The notes: generated from the sequence alone by a model not told the origin. 64,000 nucleotides of DNA from Pantoea eucalypti (GCF_009646115.1 NZ_CP045720.1:2728001-2792000), one strand, 5' to 3'; shown: positions 40,858 to 53,089, counted from the first letter of the stretch. Numbers and translations: made by a program.

Positions 40858-42201
40858 TCAGCGGTAGCGTTTTGTCGGGCTATTTTGATCCTGCTCAGCC
40901 AGCCAGCTTAGCTTTTCACCAATCTTACCCTCAAGCCCGCGCTGGGTTGGCGTGTAATAGCGCGTGCTGGCCAGTTCCTTTGGAAAATAGACTTCACCGG
41001 CAGCATAGGCGTTGGTTTCATCATGAGCATAACGGTACTCTTTGCCCAGCCCCATCTCTTTCATCAGCTTAGTCGGCGCGTTGCGCAGATGTTCCGGCAC
41101 ATCGTAATCAGGATTATCACGCGCATCACGCATCGCGGCTTTAAAGGCGTTATAGACCGCGTTACTTTTCGGCGCACAGGCCAGATAAACAATGGCCTGA
41201 GCGATGGCGCGCTCCCCTTCTGCCGGACCCACGCGCGTGAAGCAATCCCAGGCTGCAATCGCCACCTGCATACCGCGTGGATCGGCATTGCCGACATCTT
41301 CGGAGGCGATAGCCAGCAGCCGGCGTGCCACATAGAGCGGATCGCCGCCTGCAGTGATGATGCGCGCATACCAGTAGAGCGCTGCATCTGGCGCGGAGCC
41401 GCGAACCGATTTGTGCAGCGCCGAAATCAGATCGTAAAAACGATCGCCTTTGTTATCAAAACGCGCGGATCGCTCACCCGAGACTTCGTTAAGCAACTGA
41501 GGCGTCAGTTCACGCTGACCTGAGGCGGTGGTTTCGGCCATATCTGCCATCATTTCCAGCGTATTCAATGCCCGGCGTGCATCACCATTAACCAGTTCAG
41601 CAATCATCCTGCGGGTATTATCCGGCAGCACGATGTCACTCTCGCCATAACCTCGCGCTTTATCCTGCATCGCCTGATCCAGCACCTGCTCAATATCTTC
41701 GAGCGTCAGTGATTTCAGCAGGTAAACGCGGGCGCGTGACAGCAATGCGGAGTTAAGTTCGAAAGAGGGATTTTCGGTGGTGGCACCAATAAAGGTGATG
41801 GTGCCATCTTCAATATGGGGCAAAAAAGCATCCTGCTGGCTCTTGTTGAACCGATGGACCTCGTCCACAAACAGAATAGTGCGCCGTCCGGCGTGTTTGT
41901 TCTGTCGGGCACGCTCAATGGCTTCACGGATCTCTTTCACGCCGGAGGTCACTGCAGAGATACGCTCTACATCGGCATTACCGTAATGCGCGATGATCTC
42001 AGCCAGCGTGGTTTTGCCGGTCCCGGGCGGTCCCCATAAGATCATTGAATGCAGATGCCCGGCTTCAATCGCACGCGGCAGCGGTTTACCCGCGCCCAGC
42101 AGATGCTGCTGACCAATGTACTGTTTCAACGTTTCTGGCCGCATACGTGCGGCCAGAGGTTTGAAATTCTCGGTGGAAAAATCCAGGGACAGGTTACTCA
42201 C
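40858..42201 (-). CDS. rarA: replication-associated recombination protein RarA
   Basis: An AAA+ ATPase of the RarA/MgsA/WRNIP1 family that acts at stalled replication forks and separates duplex ends. The 447-residue length equals E. coli. It has Walker [10 protein letters not shown] (about 56-64), Walker [11 protein letters not shown], sensor 1 ATTENPSFE, and a C-terminal tetramerisation region. Its start is seven bases from the lolA stop, so lolA-rarA are co-transcribed. Confidence 0.97.
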   Translation of the reverse strand: MSNLSLDFSTENFKPLAARMRPETLKQYIGQQHLLGAGKPLPRAIEAGHLHSMILWGPPGTGKTTLAEIIAHYGNADVERISAVTSGVKEIREAIERARQNKHAGRRTILFVDEVHRFNKSQQDAFLPHIEDGTITFIGATTENPSFELNSALLSRARVYLLKSLTLEDIEQVLDQAMQDKARGYGESDIVLPDNTRRMIAELVNGDARRALNTLEMMADMAETTASGQRELTPQLLNEVSGERSARFDNKGDRFYDLISALHKSVRGSAPDAALYWYARIITAGGDPLYVARRLLAIASEDVGNADPRGMQVAIAAWDCFTRVGPAEGERAIAQAIVYLACAPKSNAVYNAFKAAMRDARDNPDYDVPEHLRNAPTKLMKEMGLGKEYRYAHDETNAYAAGEVYFPKELASTRYYTPTQRGLEGKIGEKLSWLAEQDQNSPTKRYR

Positions 42202-42208
42202 CGTGACC

Positions 42209-42820
42209 TCACTGACGTTGGTCGTCCACCGTCACGCCTTTTGGCGGTGTGAACGTGAATTTATCCGGGCTGATCGCGCCATTCTGCTGGCTTTTCAGCT
42301 GGTAATCGCTGCGCTGACCATCCTGCTCAATCGCGCTGAAGCGGTTAATGGTGCCGCTGGACGTCACCTGAATAGTGAACTGTTTCAGGTTGCCGTCGCT
42401 GTTTTTCGGCGTCAGTTCGAAATTGTCACCCTGCTGTTTGATGTTGTATTGCTTCCAGTCGTTTGACTGGTTACGGGCAATCAGCATAAACGGCGTGTTG
42501 CTGGTGGCATTCTGCAGCAGGCTGACAGTAGCCTGCTCAACAAACGGGTTGTAGAACCAAAGCGATTTGCCGTCGGAGATGATGATACTTTCGTCCGGTG
42601 CGGTCATGTGCCAGTTAAACAGGCTGGGACGTTTTACCCACAACTCACCTTCGCCGTCCTGCACATTGGCGCCGCTGCTGTCGGTCACTTTTTGCGTGAA
42701 GCTGGCGTGGAAGCTGCTGACCTTATTCAGGCGCTGCTGCAGATCACTGGAAGCATCAGCCAATACGCTGGCTGAAGAAAAGGTGGCCAACAGGCCCAGA
42801 GCGATTACGCGTAATTTCAT
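42209..42820 (-). CDS. lolA: outer-membrane lipoprotein carrier protein LolA
   Basis: The periplasmic chaperone that takes lipoproteins from LolCDE to LolB. The 203-residue precursor has a signal peptide ([21 protein letters not shown], cleaved before [10 protein letters not shown]) and an open beta-barrel domain with [14 protein letters not shown] and [13 protein letters not shown]. The ATG at 42820 is chosen because AAGGAA lies nine bases upstream. The longer frame would start at a TTG directly abutting that site, which cannot work. It is followed within seven bases by rarA. Confidence 0.97.
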   Translation of the reverse strand: MKLRVIALGLLATFSSASVLADASSDLQQRLNKVSSFHASFTQKVTDSSGANVQDGEGELWVKRPSLFNWHMTAPDESIIISDGKSLWFYNPFVEQATVSLLQNATSNTPFMLIARNQSNDWKQYNIKQQGDNFELTPKNSDGNLKQFTIQVTSSGTINRFSAIEQDGQRSDYQLKSQQNGAISPDKFTFTPPKGVTVDDQRQ

Positions 42821-42939
42821 CTGCTTCAATTCCTTATTTAAACGTTCCCATCGATAACTGCATTAAGCCTGGTCGCCGTTCCGCCATCAGAACAGAAGAA
42901 AAAACCGAAAGCTGATTCAGATATGGGGCTTAACCGTAT

Positions 42940-42970
42940 AAAAAACAATGAGCCAGTCGGAACTGGCTCA
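42940..42970 (-). terminator. ftsK intrinsic terminator
   Basis: TGAGCCAGT (42949-42957) and ACTGGCTCA (42962-42970) form a nine-base stem; on the minus strand TTGTTTTTT follows. It ends ftsK 28 bases after its stop, so lolA needs its own promoter. Confidence 0.85.
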
Positions 42971-42998
42971 GTGAGTAGTGTTTCAAAACATTTAACTG

Positions 42999-45900
42999 CT
43001 ACATGTCGTGTGGCGGCGGAGACAGGACTTCACGGTTACCATTGTGACCTGGTGCAGAGACAATGCCCTGCGCTTCCATCTGCTCAATGATACGTGCCGC
43101 ACGGTTATAACCAATGCGGAACTGACGCTGAACGCCTGAAATCGATGCTCGACGTTTATCAACCACAAAGCCGACTGCCTGGTCGAACAGCGGATCGAGC
43201 TCTTCATCACTGTCGATGCCACCGGCACTTTCGCTCTCTTCGCCCGCGGTAATGCTGTCGATATATTGCGGACGTCCACGCGCTTTCCAGTCCTGAACCA
43301 CGGCATGCACTTCCTGGTCACGAACAAAGGCACCGTGCACACGAATAGGCAGGGAGGAGTTTGGCGGCATATAGAGCATGTCACCCATCCCCAGCAGTGA
43401 CTCCGCGCCGCCCTGATCGAGAATGGTACGTGAGTCAATCTTGCTCGACACGGTAAAGGCGATACGCGTCGGGATGTTCGCTTTGATCAGGCCAGTAATC
43501 ACATCCACGGATGGGCGCTGTGTTGCCAGCACCAGGTGGATACCTGCGGCTCGGGCTTTCTGTGCCAGACGCGCAATCAACTCTTCAACTTTTTTACCCA
43601 CTGCCATGATCAGGTCGGCAAACTCATCGACCATTACCACGATGTAAGGCAGTTTTTCCAGGACCGGCGGCGTCATATCCATACTGTCGCCCGGCTTCCA
43701 GAACGGATCGGGAATCGGACGGCCCATCGCTTCAGCCTGTTCCACTTTCTCGTTGTAACCTGCCAGGTTACGCACGCCCAGCGCCGACATCAGCTTATAG
43801 CGACGCTCCATTTCGCCAACACTCCAGCGCAGCGCATTGGCGGCATCTTTCATGTCTGTGACGACTTCGGTCAGCAGGTGTGGGATGCCTTCGTAGACCG
43901 ACAGCTCCAGCATTTTCGGGTCGATCATGATGAAGCGAACTTCTTCCGGCGTCGCCTTATAAAGCATGCTGATAATCATGGCGTTCACACCCACAGATTT
44001 ACCGGAACCGGTGGTACCGGCTACCAGTAAGTGCGGCATTTTCGCCAGATCGGCGACGACAGGCTGACCCGCAATATCTTTACCCAGCACAACAGCCAGC
44101 GGTGACGGATTGTCGCGGAATTTAGGGCAATCCAGTACTTCACGCAGATAGACTGTCTGACGATGCTTGTTAGGGAGTTCCAGACCCACGTAAGGCTTGC
44201 CTGGAATCACTTCCACCACACGAACCGCAACCGTGGACAGCGAACGTGCTAAATCACGCGACAGGTTTGAAATACGCGCCGCTTTCACGCCAGGTGCCAG
44301 GTCGAGTTCAAAACGGGTAATAACCGGGCCAGGCGAGATGCCAACCACTTCCGCTTTCACACGATAATCACCCAGGCGCGACTCAACCAGACGGGCGGTC
44401 TGCTCCAGCGAAAACATGTCCACCGGCTCTTCTTCTTCAGGTGGCGCAGTCAGCAGATCCAGTGAAGGCAGTGGTGTAGACGGTTTCTCCAGAGGCTGTT
44501 CATGGCGCATCAGGAACGGATGAATCAGGCTGTCATGCAGCGAAGGTTTCGCTTCTTCAACCGGCTGAGCCGGCACGGCGGCTGGCGAACCATAAGCTGG
44601 AGCAGAATAAGCCGGAGCCTGAGAAGCCACTGGCGCACCATAAGCGGGCGCAGAGGGTGCTGCAGGCGCTGCATACACAGGCTCAGACGAGGCTGCTGGC
44701 GTACTGTAATCTGATTCTGCCGGGATAAAGCGGTCAGGTGCAGGAACCTGAGCCGGAGCCTGAGGTTGTGAAACCTCACTCACCTGCTGCCATGGTTCGT
44801 GTGAAACCGCAGGAGCTTCCGGTTCTGGCGTCGCGGCAATCGTAAACAGCGGTTCAGACGGGCCGTCATCCACCAGATCTTTCATCGGTGAAAAATCAAA
44901 CGCTGAGGCGGTATCAATATTAAATACCGGCTCTTTTTTCACTTCAGGTTCATAGCGCTGTTGCTGCTGCTCGGCGAACTGACGTGCCAGTGCATCCTGA
45001 TGCTGAGCATCCTGCTCATCTTCCTCGTCCTGCTGCCAGCTGGTGCCATAACGCTGCTGCTGTTCAGACTGGAAGGCCTGACGCAGTTCAGCCTGCTGCA
45101 GCGCCTCTTCAGCATCAGGTGCAGCAGAAACTGATCCAGCCGGGGCCGTTTCGCTCTCTTCCGTTTTTGCTTTCTCTTCAGCCATGCGCTGAGAAGGCAA
45201 TTTAATGCCATAAGAGGCCAGCTCACGACGGGTTGGCAGTTTTACCGGGTTAGGACGCGGTAGCGCCGGTCCGATGCCCTGCTTAACCTGCGGGTTGGGA
45301 TTGGTTTCAGGGGCTAAATCGAAAACAGGGGCAGTACGCGTGGTCGCCTGGGCCGCAGTGGCAGCGACGGCGGCCGCAGCTGCAGGAGCCGCAGGCATTG
45401 CTGGTGTGTCGCGCCAGTTCCCCATTTTAGGTTCATCGTCGTCGTAAGCACTGAACGACGGCGCAGCCGGGGCCTCGTCCGGCATTTCAAAGTGATAAAG
45501 CGGTGGTGAGGTCGCAGGTGCAGAAGCACTCTGCGCCGGAGTCGGAGCCGTTGCTGCACCATAGGATGCTGGCGCGCTCTGCACTGCCGCAGGCGCAGGT
45601 TGTGCCGTCGGCGATGCTGGCATAGCTGCAGGCGCAGATGCCGCCGCAGAAGGCGCTGCAACAGCGGCAGGCGCAGATGCCGCCGCAGAAGGCGCTGCAA
45701 CAGCGGCAGGCGCAGGTGTTACCGGAGCGGCCGGCGCGAGCGTCACCTCTGCGGCTTCCGCCGTTGCCGCTACCGCCGCGCTGGTTGCTGCTGCCGCTTT
45801 AGCCAGCAGAGGATCCGGCTGTGACGCCGCAGGCTGGGCGGCTGCGCGTGGAGCAGAAAGCAGCACATCTTCCTCCTGATTGGCAGCATGCAGTTCAGGC

Positions 45901-46577
45901 ACATCCGCGTATTCATGCGCGTCCTGCTCGTCATCCTCTTCCTGCCAGGGTTCATCGTGACGTGAACGGTTGCTGGCAAACGTCAGCACGCCCATCACCA
46001 CGCCACCAATTCTTTCTGCGATGGTGAGCCATGACCAGCCGGTGTAAAGGGTAATGCCCGCCGCCCAGACGCAAAGCAGCATAAGCGTGCCACCCGCTGG
46101 ACTGAACCAGGGGGCAATCGCATTACTCACCAGGCTACCAATCACGCCGCCTGAGGCGAAGTACCAGATATCATCGGCATTTAGCGCCGCCATACCACAG
46201 GTCGTCACCACCAGTGCCAGGACGCCAATTAAGCGCAGCCCGACAGCAAAGTAGTCAAAGTAGTCCTGGCTGTCGCGCTGACGGAAAGCAATCCAGCACA
46301 GACCCAGGATGACGGGCGGAATGGCGTACGCCATCACACCAAAGATGAAGAGTAAGGTGTCAGCCAGCCAGGCACCGACGCTGCCGCCGATATTGTGGAT
46401 AGGTTCATGCCAGGCCGTTTGCGACCAGCTCGGGTCGGAAGGGTTAAAACTGACTAAAGAAACCATCAGGTAGATGGCAAACAGCGCCACCAGAATAAGC
46501 AACGCTTCCAGCAGACGACGTCCACTGCTCAGCGATTGTAACGAAACGTCTTTATCTTCTGTATATTCCTGGCTCAA
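42999..46577 (-). CDS. ftsK: DNA translocase FtsK
   Basis: A septum-anchored DNA pump that clears the terminus and activates XerCD at dif during division. The 1,192-residue protein has four or five N-terminal membrane helices (about 25-190). A long Ala/Pro/Gln-rich linker (about 210-690) follows, then the RecA-like motor with Walker [15 protein letters not shown] (around residue 860) and Walker [15 protein letters not shown]. The C-terminal gamma domain, which reads KOPS and touches XerD, is [24 protein letters not shown]. It is about 137 residues shorter than E. coli FtsK (1,329), the difference lying in the linker. The linker holds an exact tandem duplication (see repeat). Confidence 0.97.
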   Translation of the reverse strand: MSQEYTEDKDVSLQSLSSGRRLLEALLILVALFAIYLMVSLVSFNPSDPSWSQTAWHEPIHNIGGSVGAWLADTLLFIFGVMAYAIPPVILGLCWIAFRQRDSQDYFDYFAVGLRLIGVLALVVTTCGMAALNADDIWYFASGGVIGSLVSNAIAPWFSPAGGTLMLLCVWAAGITLYTGWSWLTIAERIGGVVMGVLTFASNRSRHDEPWQEEDDEQDAHEYADVPELHAANQEEDVLLSAPRAAAQPAASQPDPLLAKAAAATSAAVAATAEAAEVTLAPAAPVTPAPAAVAAPSAAASAPAAVAAPSAAASAPAAMPASPTAQPAPAAVQSAPASYGAATAPTPAQSASAPATSPPLYHFEMPDEAPAAPSFSAYDDDEPKMGNWRDTPAMPAAPAAAAAVAATAAQATTRTAPVFDLAPETNPNPQVKQGIGPALPRPNPVKLPTRRELASYGIKLPSQRMAEEKAKTEESETAPAGSVSAAPDAEEALQQAELRQAFQSEQQQRYGTSWQQDEEDEQDAQHQDALARQFAEQQQQRYEPEVKKEPVFNIDTASAFDFSPMKDLVDDGPSEPLFTIAATPEPEAPAVSHEPWQQVSEVSQPQAPAQVPAPDRFIPAESDYSTPAASSEPVYAAPAAPSAPAYGAPVASQAPAYSAPAYGSPAAVPAQPVEEAKPSLHDSLIHPFLMRHEQPLEKPSTPLPSLDLLTAPPEEEEPVDMFSLEQTARLVESRLGDYRVKAEVVGISPGPVITRFELDLAPGVKAARISNLSRDLARSLSTVAVRVVEVIPGKPYVGLELPNKHRQTVYLREVLDCPKFRDNPSPLAVVLGKDIAGQPVVADLAKMPHLLVAGTTGSGKSVGVNAMIISMLYKATPEEVRFIMIDPKMLELSVYEGIPHLLTEVVTDMKDAANALRWSVGEMERRYKLMSALGVRNLAGYNEKVEQAEAMGRPIPDPFWKPGDSMDMTPPVLEKLPYIVVMVDEFADLIMAVGKKVEELIARLAQKARAAGIHLVLATQRPSVDVITGLIKANIPTRIAFTVSSKIDSRTILDQGGAESLLGMGDMLYMPPNSSLPIRVHGAFVRDQEVHAVVQDWKARGRPQYIDSITAGEESESAGGIDSDEELDPLFDQAVGFVVDKRRASISGVQRQFRIGYNRAARIIEQMEAQGIVSAPGHNGNREVLSPPPHDM
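45631..45716 (-). repeat. ftsK: 39-base exact tandem repeat within the ftsK linker
   Basis: Two identical adjacent 39-base units (45631-45669 and 45670-45708) plus eight bases of a third. The unit is a multiple of three and encodes a 13-residue Ala/Pro/Ser block (seen twice as [13 protein letters not shown]), so frame is kept. The exact identity at DNA level indicates a recent slippage or duplication. Confidence 0.9.
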
Positions 46578-46612
46578 GAGGACTCTCCAGGTGCCTGTAA
46601 AGTAAGAAGCAA

Positions 46613-46636
46613 CAGCGCCGGGCGAGCCCGACGCTG
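46613..46636 (-). terminator. lrp 3' hairpin
   Basis: CAGCG-CGGGC (46613-46623) pairs with GCCCG-CGCTG (46626-46636) with one internal mismatch and a two-base tip, 60 bases after the lrp stop. Its T-run on the minus strand (TTGCTTCTT) is interrupted, so it is a moderate terminator candidate. Confidence 0.45.
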
Positions 46637-46695
46637 ATCCTGTATGAATTCACAGGAGTGTACCGAAATCTAACAGGTTTTGCACCTGCCCCGCA

Positions 46696-47190
46696 TCAGC
46701 GGGTTTTGATCACCAGTCGATTGCTCTGTTTGACCTCTTCCATCACCACGTAAGTTCGCGTGTCGTTTACGCCGGGCAGGCGCAACAGGGTTTCACCCAG
46801 CAACTTACGGTAGGCAGACATATCAGGTACGCGCGTTTTCAGCAGGTAGTCGAAATCGCCGGAAACGAGGTGACACTCTTGAGTTTCCTCAAGTTTTTGC
46901 ACAGCGGCGTTAAATTGCTCAAACACATCCGGCGCACCACGATTCAGAGTAATCTCAACGAATACCAGTAGCGATGCATCAAGGTAGTGCGGGTTCAACT
47001 GCGCGGTATAGCCAAGAATAAATCCCTGACGTTCAAGACGACGCACGCGTTCAAGACATGGCGTAGGCGATAAGCCTACGCGTTTGGAAAGCTCTACGTT
47101 TGAAATGCGACCATCTTTCTGAAGTTCATTCAGAATGTTCCTGTCAATTCTGTCGAGATCTTTTCCGGGGCGTTTCTTATTGTCTACCAT
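46696..47190 (-). CDS. lrp: leucine-responsive regulatory protein Lrp
   Basis: The global feast/famine regulator controlling amino-acid metabolism, transport and fimbriae. The 164-residue protein differs from E. coli Lrp at only a handful of positions. It has an N-terminal helix-turn-helix (about 30-55, ISNVELSKRVGLSPTPCLERVRRLE) and a C-terminal RAM effector-binding/oligomerisation domain. The start at 47190 (MVDNKKRPGKD) is chosen by homology and a GAGAGA site. The frame is open 38 codons upstream, but that sequence is leader. Transcription diverges from trxB with a 520-base gap, giving a long leader as in E. coli. Confidence 0.99.
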   Translation of the reverse strand: MVDNKKRPGKDLDRIDRNILNELQKDGRISNVELSKRVGLSPTPCLERVRRLERQGFILGYTAQLNPHYLDASLLVFVEITLNRGAPDVFEQFNAAVQKLEETQECHLVSGDFDYLLKTRVPDMSAYRKLLGETLLRLPGVNDTRTYVVMEEVKQSNRLVIKTR

Positions 47191-47303
47191 TATTATTGTC
47201 TCTCTTAATTCCTTCCCTTTACCTGCCACGCCCTGAAAACGCTCATTGTTCGGGGCATTTCTGAAGTGAGCTAACAGAGCCTGTGTTCTGAAATCTATCG
47301 ACA

Positions 47304-47337
47304 TGACGCATATTGTCTGTCCACATCATGCGTCATT
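47304..47337 (-). promoter_or_regulatory. inverted repeat in the predicted lrp leader
   Basis: ATGACGCAT (47304-47312) and ATGCGTCAT (47329-47337) are perfect nine-base mirror arms around a 16-base spacer. As RNA this is a leader stem-loop about 110-150 bases before the lrp start; as DNA it could be a two-half-site operator. Confidence 0.4.
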
Positions 47338-47372
47338 ATCCATATCAGGCTGCTTTTATTCGGCGTTAAGTG

Positions 47373-47399
47373 CAAAACAGGCGAGGAAAACCTGTTTTG
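47373..47399 (-). promoter_or_regulatory. second inverted repeat in the lrp-trxB region
   Basis: CAAAACAGG (47373-47381) mirrors CCTGTTTTG (47391-47399) with a nine-base loop. It lies 35 bases from the first repeat, so the lrp leader could fold into two successive stem-loops. Confidence 0.4.
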
Positions 47400-47641
47400 T
47401 TCCGATAAATGTTATTCGCTTCTGATAATGTTTTCGCAAAAGCGCAGGCGATTGTCAAAGTAAAATCACCAAATTCAGGACAAGATGCCAGACAGTTAGC
47501 TGGGTATCTGTTTTTAAATGAGTATTTTTGCACTTTTGCACCCATTCAGCCCGAGTTTTGCCCCCTTTTGGCGCATTCGCCAGGCAAAACTGCCGTTCAT
47601 CGTCTACGCCATTTGCAGCTATCGTTAACAAAATTGGCTAA

Positions 47642-48679
<1,038 letters not shown>

Positions 48680-48709
48680 GTTGTTAACCCTCTGATCTCA
48701 AATGTTCCA

Positions 48710-48736
48710 GGCGACGGTTTTTCCGTCGCCTTTTTT
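48710..48736 (+). terminator. trxB intrinsic terminator
   Basis: GGCGACGG (48710-48717) pairs with CCGTCGCC (48723-48730) over a five-T loop and is followed by six T residues, 30 bases after trxB. Confidence 0.92.
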
Positions 48737-48822
48737 ATTGCTCTCATGCTAGATTCTTGCGCCTGAAGAGATGGAAATGTCTTTCCATTTTCCCCCATCA
48801 TCGATATTTATCATGGTCTCGC

Positions 48823-50592
48823 ATGGACAAATCGCGGCAGCAGCATCTTACCCGCTGGCTTCGTCAGCAACGTCGTTTCGCCGGTCGCTGGTTGCGACTC
48901 AACACGCTGCTCGGCACGGCGAGTGCACTGCTGATCATTGCCCAGGCCGGTTTACTGGCCTCGCTGCTTCAGGCGCTGATTATTGATCAACAGCCGCGCG
49001 AAACGCTGACGGTCAGCATCCTGCTGTTACTGCTCTGCTTTGTGCTCCGTGCCCTGATTAACTACGCCCGCGAACTGACCGGTTACCGTGCCGGGCAGGC
49101 TATACGCCAGGCTTTACGACAGCAGGTTCTTGACCGGTTATCTGATCTCGGCCCGGCGTGGATTCAGGGAAGGCCAGCCGGTAGCTGGGCAACGCTGTTG
49201 CTGGAACAGATCGAAGAGATGCAGGAGTATTACGCCCGCTATCTGCCGCAGATGACACTGGCAGTCGTGATCCCCTGCTGCATTCTGCTGACCATTTTCC
49301 CGTTGAACTGGACGGCAGGTCTGATTCTTTTTGCCACCGCGCCGTTGATACCGCTGTTTATGGCGCTGGCTGGAATGGGTGCTGCCGAGGCCAACCGCCG
49401 AAACTTCCTGGTACTGGCTCGCCTGAGCGGGAATTTTCTGGACCGCCTGCGCGGCAGAGAGACGCTGCGACTGTTTCATCGTGGTGAAGCAGAGCAGCAG
49501 GCCGTTGCCGCCACTACCACCGATTTTCGCCAGCGCACCATGGAAGTGCTGCGCCTCGCCTTTCTCTCCTCCGCCGTACTTGAGTTTTTTGCCTCGTTAG
49601 CGATTGCCGTGGTGGCCGTCTATTTTGGTTTCTCCTATCTGGGCGAATCGCATTTCGGTGCGTATGGCCAGGGCGTGACGCTGTTTGCCGGCTTCCTGGT
49701 GCTGATCCTCGCTCCGGAGTTTTTCCAGCCACTGCGCGATCTCGGTGCGTTCTATCACGCCAAAGCGCAGGCGGTGGGTGGTGCCGATGCGCTTGAAGCC
49801 TTTATGCAGGCGACGCCCGACGCCGCGCCGCAGAGAGGCCAGCGCCCTTTCACTACCGATCACGCCATCGCGCTAAGCGCTGACGATTTCTGTGTCTGCG
49901 CACCTGATGGCCAGGTGCTGTGTGGCCCTCTAACTTTTACCATTGCTGCGGGTGAGCAGATTGCGCTCGTCGGTCAAAGCGGGGCGGGTAAAACGGCACT
50001 GATGAACGCTCTGCTCGGGTTTCTGCCCTATCAGGGCTCGCTGAAAGCCAATGGCGTCGAACTGCGCGATATACGACGGAGCGACTGGCATCAGCAACTG
50101 AGTTGGGTAGGACAGAATCCTCAATTACCGGCCAGCACCTTGCGCGACAACATCCTGATGAATGCCGCCTGGGACAGCGAGCGCTTTGCAGCACTGCTGG
50201 AAGCGTGCGGCATCAATGAGTTCCTGCCGCGTCTGCCCTTAGGCATTGAGACCCCGCCTGGCGATGGCGGTCATCAGCTGTCGGTGGGCCAGGCGCAACG
50301 GGTCGCGGTTGCACGTGCACTCTATAAAACCTCACATTTTTTGCTGCTTGATGAACCGGCAGCCAGCCTGGATGCACTCAGCGAACGCCATGTGATGCTG
50401 GCGCTGAACGAGGCGGCAGATCGGCAGACCACACTGATGATTACTCATCAGATCGATACGCTAAGCCGCTGGCAGACCCTCTGGGTGATGGAAGCGGGTA
50501 AGCTGGTCCAGAAGGGTAACTGGCAGCAGCTGTCACAACAGCCAGGTGCCTTTAGCGAGATGCTGAAGCATCGCCAACAGGAGATCCGCTGA
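48823..50592 (+). CDS. cydD: glutathione/cysteine ABC exporter subunit CydD
   Basis: A half of the heterodimeric CydDC ABC transporter, which exports glutathione and cysteine to the periplasm (heme binding is also reported) and is required for cytochrome bd assembly. The 589-residue protein has about six N-terminal helices (20-320), Walker A VGQSGAGKTALMNAL, signature LSVGQAQRVAVARAL and Walker B FLLLDEPAASLDA. The start at 48823 (MDKSRQQHLTRWLRQQ) matches homologs; its ribosome-binding site is weak. The stop overlaps the cydC start as TGATG, coupling the two. Confidence 0.96.
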   Translation: MDKSRQQHLTRWLRQQRRFAGRWLRLNTLLGTASALLIIAQAGLLASLLQALIIDQQPRETLTVSILLLLLCFVLRALINYARELTGYRAGQAIRQALRQQVLDRLSDLGPAWIQGRPAGSWATLLLEQIEEMQEYYARYLPQMTLAVVIPCCILLTIFPLNWTAGLILFATAPLIPLFMALAGMGAAEANRRNFLVLARLSGNFLDRLRGRETLRLFHRGEAEQQAVAATTTDFRQRTMEVLRLAFLSSAVLEFFASLAIAVVAVYFGFSYLGESHFGAYGQGVTLFAGFLVLILAPEFFQPLRDLGAFYHAKAQAVGGADALEAFMQATPDAAPQRGQRPFTTDHAIALSADDFCVCAPDGQVLCGPLTFTIAAGEQIALVGQSGAGKTALMNALLGFLPYQGSLKANGVELRDIRRSDWHQQLSWVGQNPQLPASTLRDNILMNAAWDSERFAALLEACGINEFLPRLPLGIETPPGDGGHQLSVGQAQRVAVARALYKTSHFLLLDEPAASLDALSERHVMLALNEAADRQTTLMITHQIDTLSRWQTLWVMEAGKLVQKGNWQQLSQQPGAFSEMLKHRQQEIR

Positions 50593-52322
50593 TGTCCGCC
50601 TTGCGTCCTTTTCTTCGTCTCTGGTTGCGCCACCCTTTTCGCCTGACGCTGGGCATCGTGCTGGCGATTGTTACCCTGCTGGCCAGCATTGGCCTGCTGA
50701 CGCTCTCTGGCTGGTTTCTGGCCGCCTCCTCAGTGGCCGGTGTCGCGGGTCTCTATACCTTCAACTACATGCTGCCTGCGGCGGGCGTCCGTGGCGCAGC
50801 CATCATTCGCACCGCCGCACGCTATGCTGAACGGCTGGTCAGCCACGATGCAACGTTCAGGGTGCTTCAGCATCTGCGTGTCCATACGTTCAGCCGTCTG
50901 ATGGCCCTTTCTCCCGGCCAGCTCTCGCGATTCCGGCAGGCGGACCTGCTCAACCGCTTTGTGGCTGATGTCGATACGCTGGATCATCTCTATCTGCGCG
51001 TCATCTCGCCACTGCTTGGCGCTTTTATCGTGAGTGTCGTGGTGACCTTCGGGATGAGTTTTATCAATTTTCATCTGGCACTGACGCTGGGCGGCATCAT
51101 GTTGAGTACGCTGGTACTGATGCCAGCCCTGTTTTATCGTCTGGGATCGCCGGCAGGTGTTGCCATTGCCCAGGGCCGTGCCCGCTGGCGTTTACAACTG
51201 ATGCAGTGGCTGGCGGCTCAGGCTGAACTGACATTGTACGGTGCCTCGCAGGGATGGCGACAGCAGCTCGATGAAGATGAACAGCGCTGGCAGCAGGCAC
51301 AAAGTCAACAACAACGCTTACAGGCCGCCGCACAGAGTCTGCTGCTGCTGATCAGCGGTGTAACGGTCACTCTTCTGCTCTGGCTGAGTGCCGCCACCAT
51401 CAGCGAACAGCAGTTACCCGGTTCGCTGATTGCGCTGGTGGTGTTTTGCGCCCTGGCCGCCTTTGAGGCGCTGGCACCGGTAGCAGGCGCCTTCCTGCCT
51501 ATGTCACAGGTGATAAGCGCCGCTCAGAGAGTCAATGACATTATCGACCAGTCTCCTGCGATCACTTTCCCGGCACATTCCGAGGCCCGACCGGGACCTC
51601 TTTCGATCGGGATCGATCAGCTCGACTTCAGCTATCCCGACCGTCGGGATAAGGTGCTAAACCGTTGTACTCTCTCGGTAGCAGCCGGTGAGCATATTGC
51701 GCTGCTGGGGCCGACCGGCTGCGGAAAATCAACATTGCTGGCGCTGTTAACCCGTGGCTGGGAGAGCCAGCATGGCGTTATCCGTTTAAATGATCGGCCG
51801 ATTCGCGACTGGTCAGAACCCGCGTTGCGCCAGCGCATCAGCGTGGTAACGCAGCGGGTTCACCTCTTCAGCCAGAGCCTGCGCGATAATTTACTGCTGG
51901 CTTGCCCTGATGCCAGTGATGAGCAGTTAACTCGCGCACTCAACGACGTCGGCCTGCAGCGCCTGCTTGAAAATCAGGAAGGCCTGAACGCCTGGATGGG
52001 GGAAGGCGGTCGCCCGCTGTCAGGCGGCGAACTGCGCCGGCTGGCGCTGGCGCGCGCATTATTACACGATGGCGATCTCTGGCTGCTGGATGAACCTACT
52101 GAAGGGCTGGATGCCACTACCGAGCAGCATATTCTGACGCTGCTCCAGCAGTTGACCGCCGGGAAGACGATGATCATGGTCACGCATCGTCTCAGCGGCC
52201 TGGAGCTGATGGATCGCATCTGCGTAATGGATAATGGTGCCATTGTTGAACAGGGTAGCCATGCGGAATTAATCTCAAAAGCGGGCCGCTACTGGCGTTT
52301 CCGGCAGCGGATTGCGTTATAG
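50592..52322 (+). CDS. cydC: glutathione/cysteine ABC exporter subunit CydC
   Basis: The partner of CydD in the same exporter. The 576-residue protein (E. coli 573) has six helices in residues about 15-310, Walker A LGPTGCGKSTLLALL, signature LSGGELRRLALARAL and Walker B WLLDEPTEGLDA. It overlaps cydD by one base (TGATG). The aat gene begins 33 bases later, probably in the same transcript. Confidence 0.96.
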   Translation: MSALRPFLRLWLRHPFRLTLGIVLAIVTLLASIGLLTLSGWFLAASSVAGVAGLYTFNYMLPAAGVRGAAIIRTAARYAERLVSHDATFRVLQHLRVHTFSRLMALSPGQLSRFRQADLLNRFVADVDTLDHLYLRVISPLLGAFIVSVVVTFGMSFINFHLALTLGGIMLSTLVLMPALFYRLGSPAGVAIAQGRARWRLQLMQWLAAQAELTLYGASQGWRQQLDEDEQRWQQAQSQQQRLQAAAQSLLLLISGVTVTLLLWLSAATISEQQLPGSLIALVVFCALAAFEALAPVAGAFLPMSQVISAAQRVNDIIDQSPAITFPAHSEARPGPLSIGIDQLDFSYPDRRDKVLNRCTLSVAAGEHIALLGPTGCGKSTLLALLTRGWESQHGVIRLNDRPIRDWSEPALRQRISVVTQRVHLFSQSLRDNLLLACPDASDEQLTRALNDVGLQRLLENQEGLNAWMGEGGRPLSGGELRRLALARALLHDGDLWLLDEPTEGLDATTEQHILTLLQQLTAGKTMIMVTHRLSGLELMDRICVMDNGAIVEQGSHAELISKAGRYWRFRQRIAL

Positions 52323-52355
52323 TCATAGCGAAATGCTGATGAGTAACGCAACGCG

Positions 52356-53048
52356 ATGAGACTGGTACAACTGTCACGGGAATCTCTGCAATTTCCCCCA
52401 CCTGAAATGGCACTTCGTGAGCCAAATGGCTTACTGGCTATGGGTGGGGATCTCTCCCCTGCCCGGCTGCTAAATGCTTATCAGTGCGGCATTTTTCCAT
52501 GGTTTTCCCCCGGCGATCCCATCCTCTGGTGGTCACCCGATCCCCGAGCAGTCCTGTTGCCCGAGCAGTTTCACCTGAGTCGTAGCATGAAACGCTTTCA
52601 CAGCCGTTCACCTTATCGGGTAACGATGAACGAGTCATTCGACGAGGTGATCGAGGGCTGCGCTACCGGTCGCGAAGAAGGCACCTGGATTACTTTTGAA
52701 ATGAAGCGCGCCTGGTTGCGATTGTATGAGCTGGGCCATGCCCACTCCATTGAAGTGTGGGATGAACATCAGCTGGTGGGTGGCATGTACGGGCTGGCGA
52801 TGGGGCAAATCTTCTGCGGCGAATCGATGTTCAGCCGTCAGCAGAATGCCTCTAAAACCGCACTTTGGGTATTTTGCCAGCATTTTATCCGACATCAGGG
52901 CCGTCTGGTGGATTGCCAGGTGCTTAATCCCCATACCGCGTCATTAGGCGCGCAGGAGATCCCGCGCGCTGATTATCTGCAATATGTACAAAGCCTTGCC
53001 AGTCAGCCGGTCAGCGATGGATGCTGGCAGACACAAACGCTTTTTTAG
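52356..53048 (+). CDS. aat: leucyl/phenylalanyl-tRNA--protein transferase
   Basis: Adds Leu or Phe from aminoacyl-tRNA to proteins with N-terminal Arg or Lys, creating primary N-degrons read by ClpS. The 230-residue protein (E. coli 234) carries [46 protein letters not shown] and the catalytic-domain stretch [16 protein letters not shown]. The ClpS and ClpA genes lie 3 kb further, so three steps of the N-degron pathway are close together. Confidence 0.97.
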   Translation: MRLVQLSRESLQFPPPEMALREPNGLLAMGGDLSPARLLNAYQCGIFPWFSPGDPILWWSPDPRAVLLPEQFHLSRSMKRFHSRSPYRVTMNESFDEVIEGCATGREEGTWITFEMKRAWLRLYELGHAHSIEVWDEHQLVGGMYGLAMGQIFCGESMFSRQQNASKTALWVFCQHFIRHQGRLVDCQVLNPHTASLGAQEIPRADYLQYVQSLASQPVSDGCWQTQTLF

Positions 53049-53089
53049 TGCTACTGAGATGTTTTGCACACATAAAGGCGCATAAGTGG

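Noticed and set aside
45631..45716. A CRISPR-like direct repeat array
   Set aside because: The repeats are adjacent with no spacers, lie in frame inside ftsK and encode its Ala/Pro linker.
47191..47304. A 38-residue N-terminal extension of Lrp
   Set aside because: Lrp is 164 residues and almost invariant; the internal ATG at 47190 has the homologous start and a GAGAGA site, and the extension holds leader hairpin DNA.
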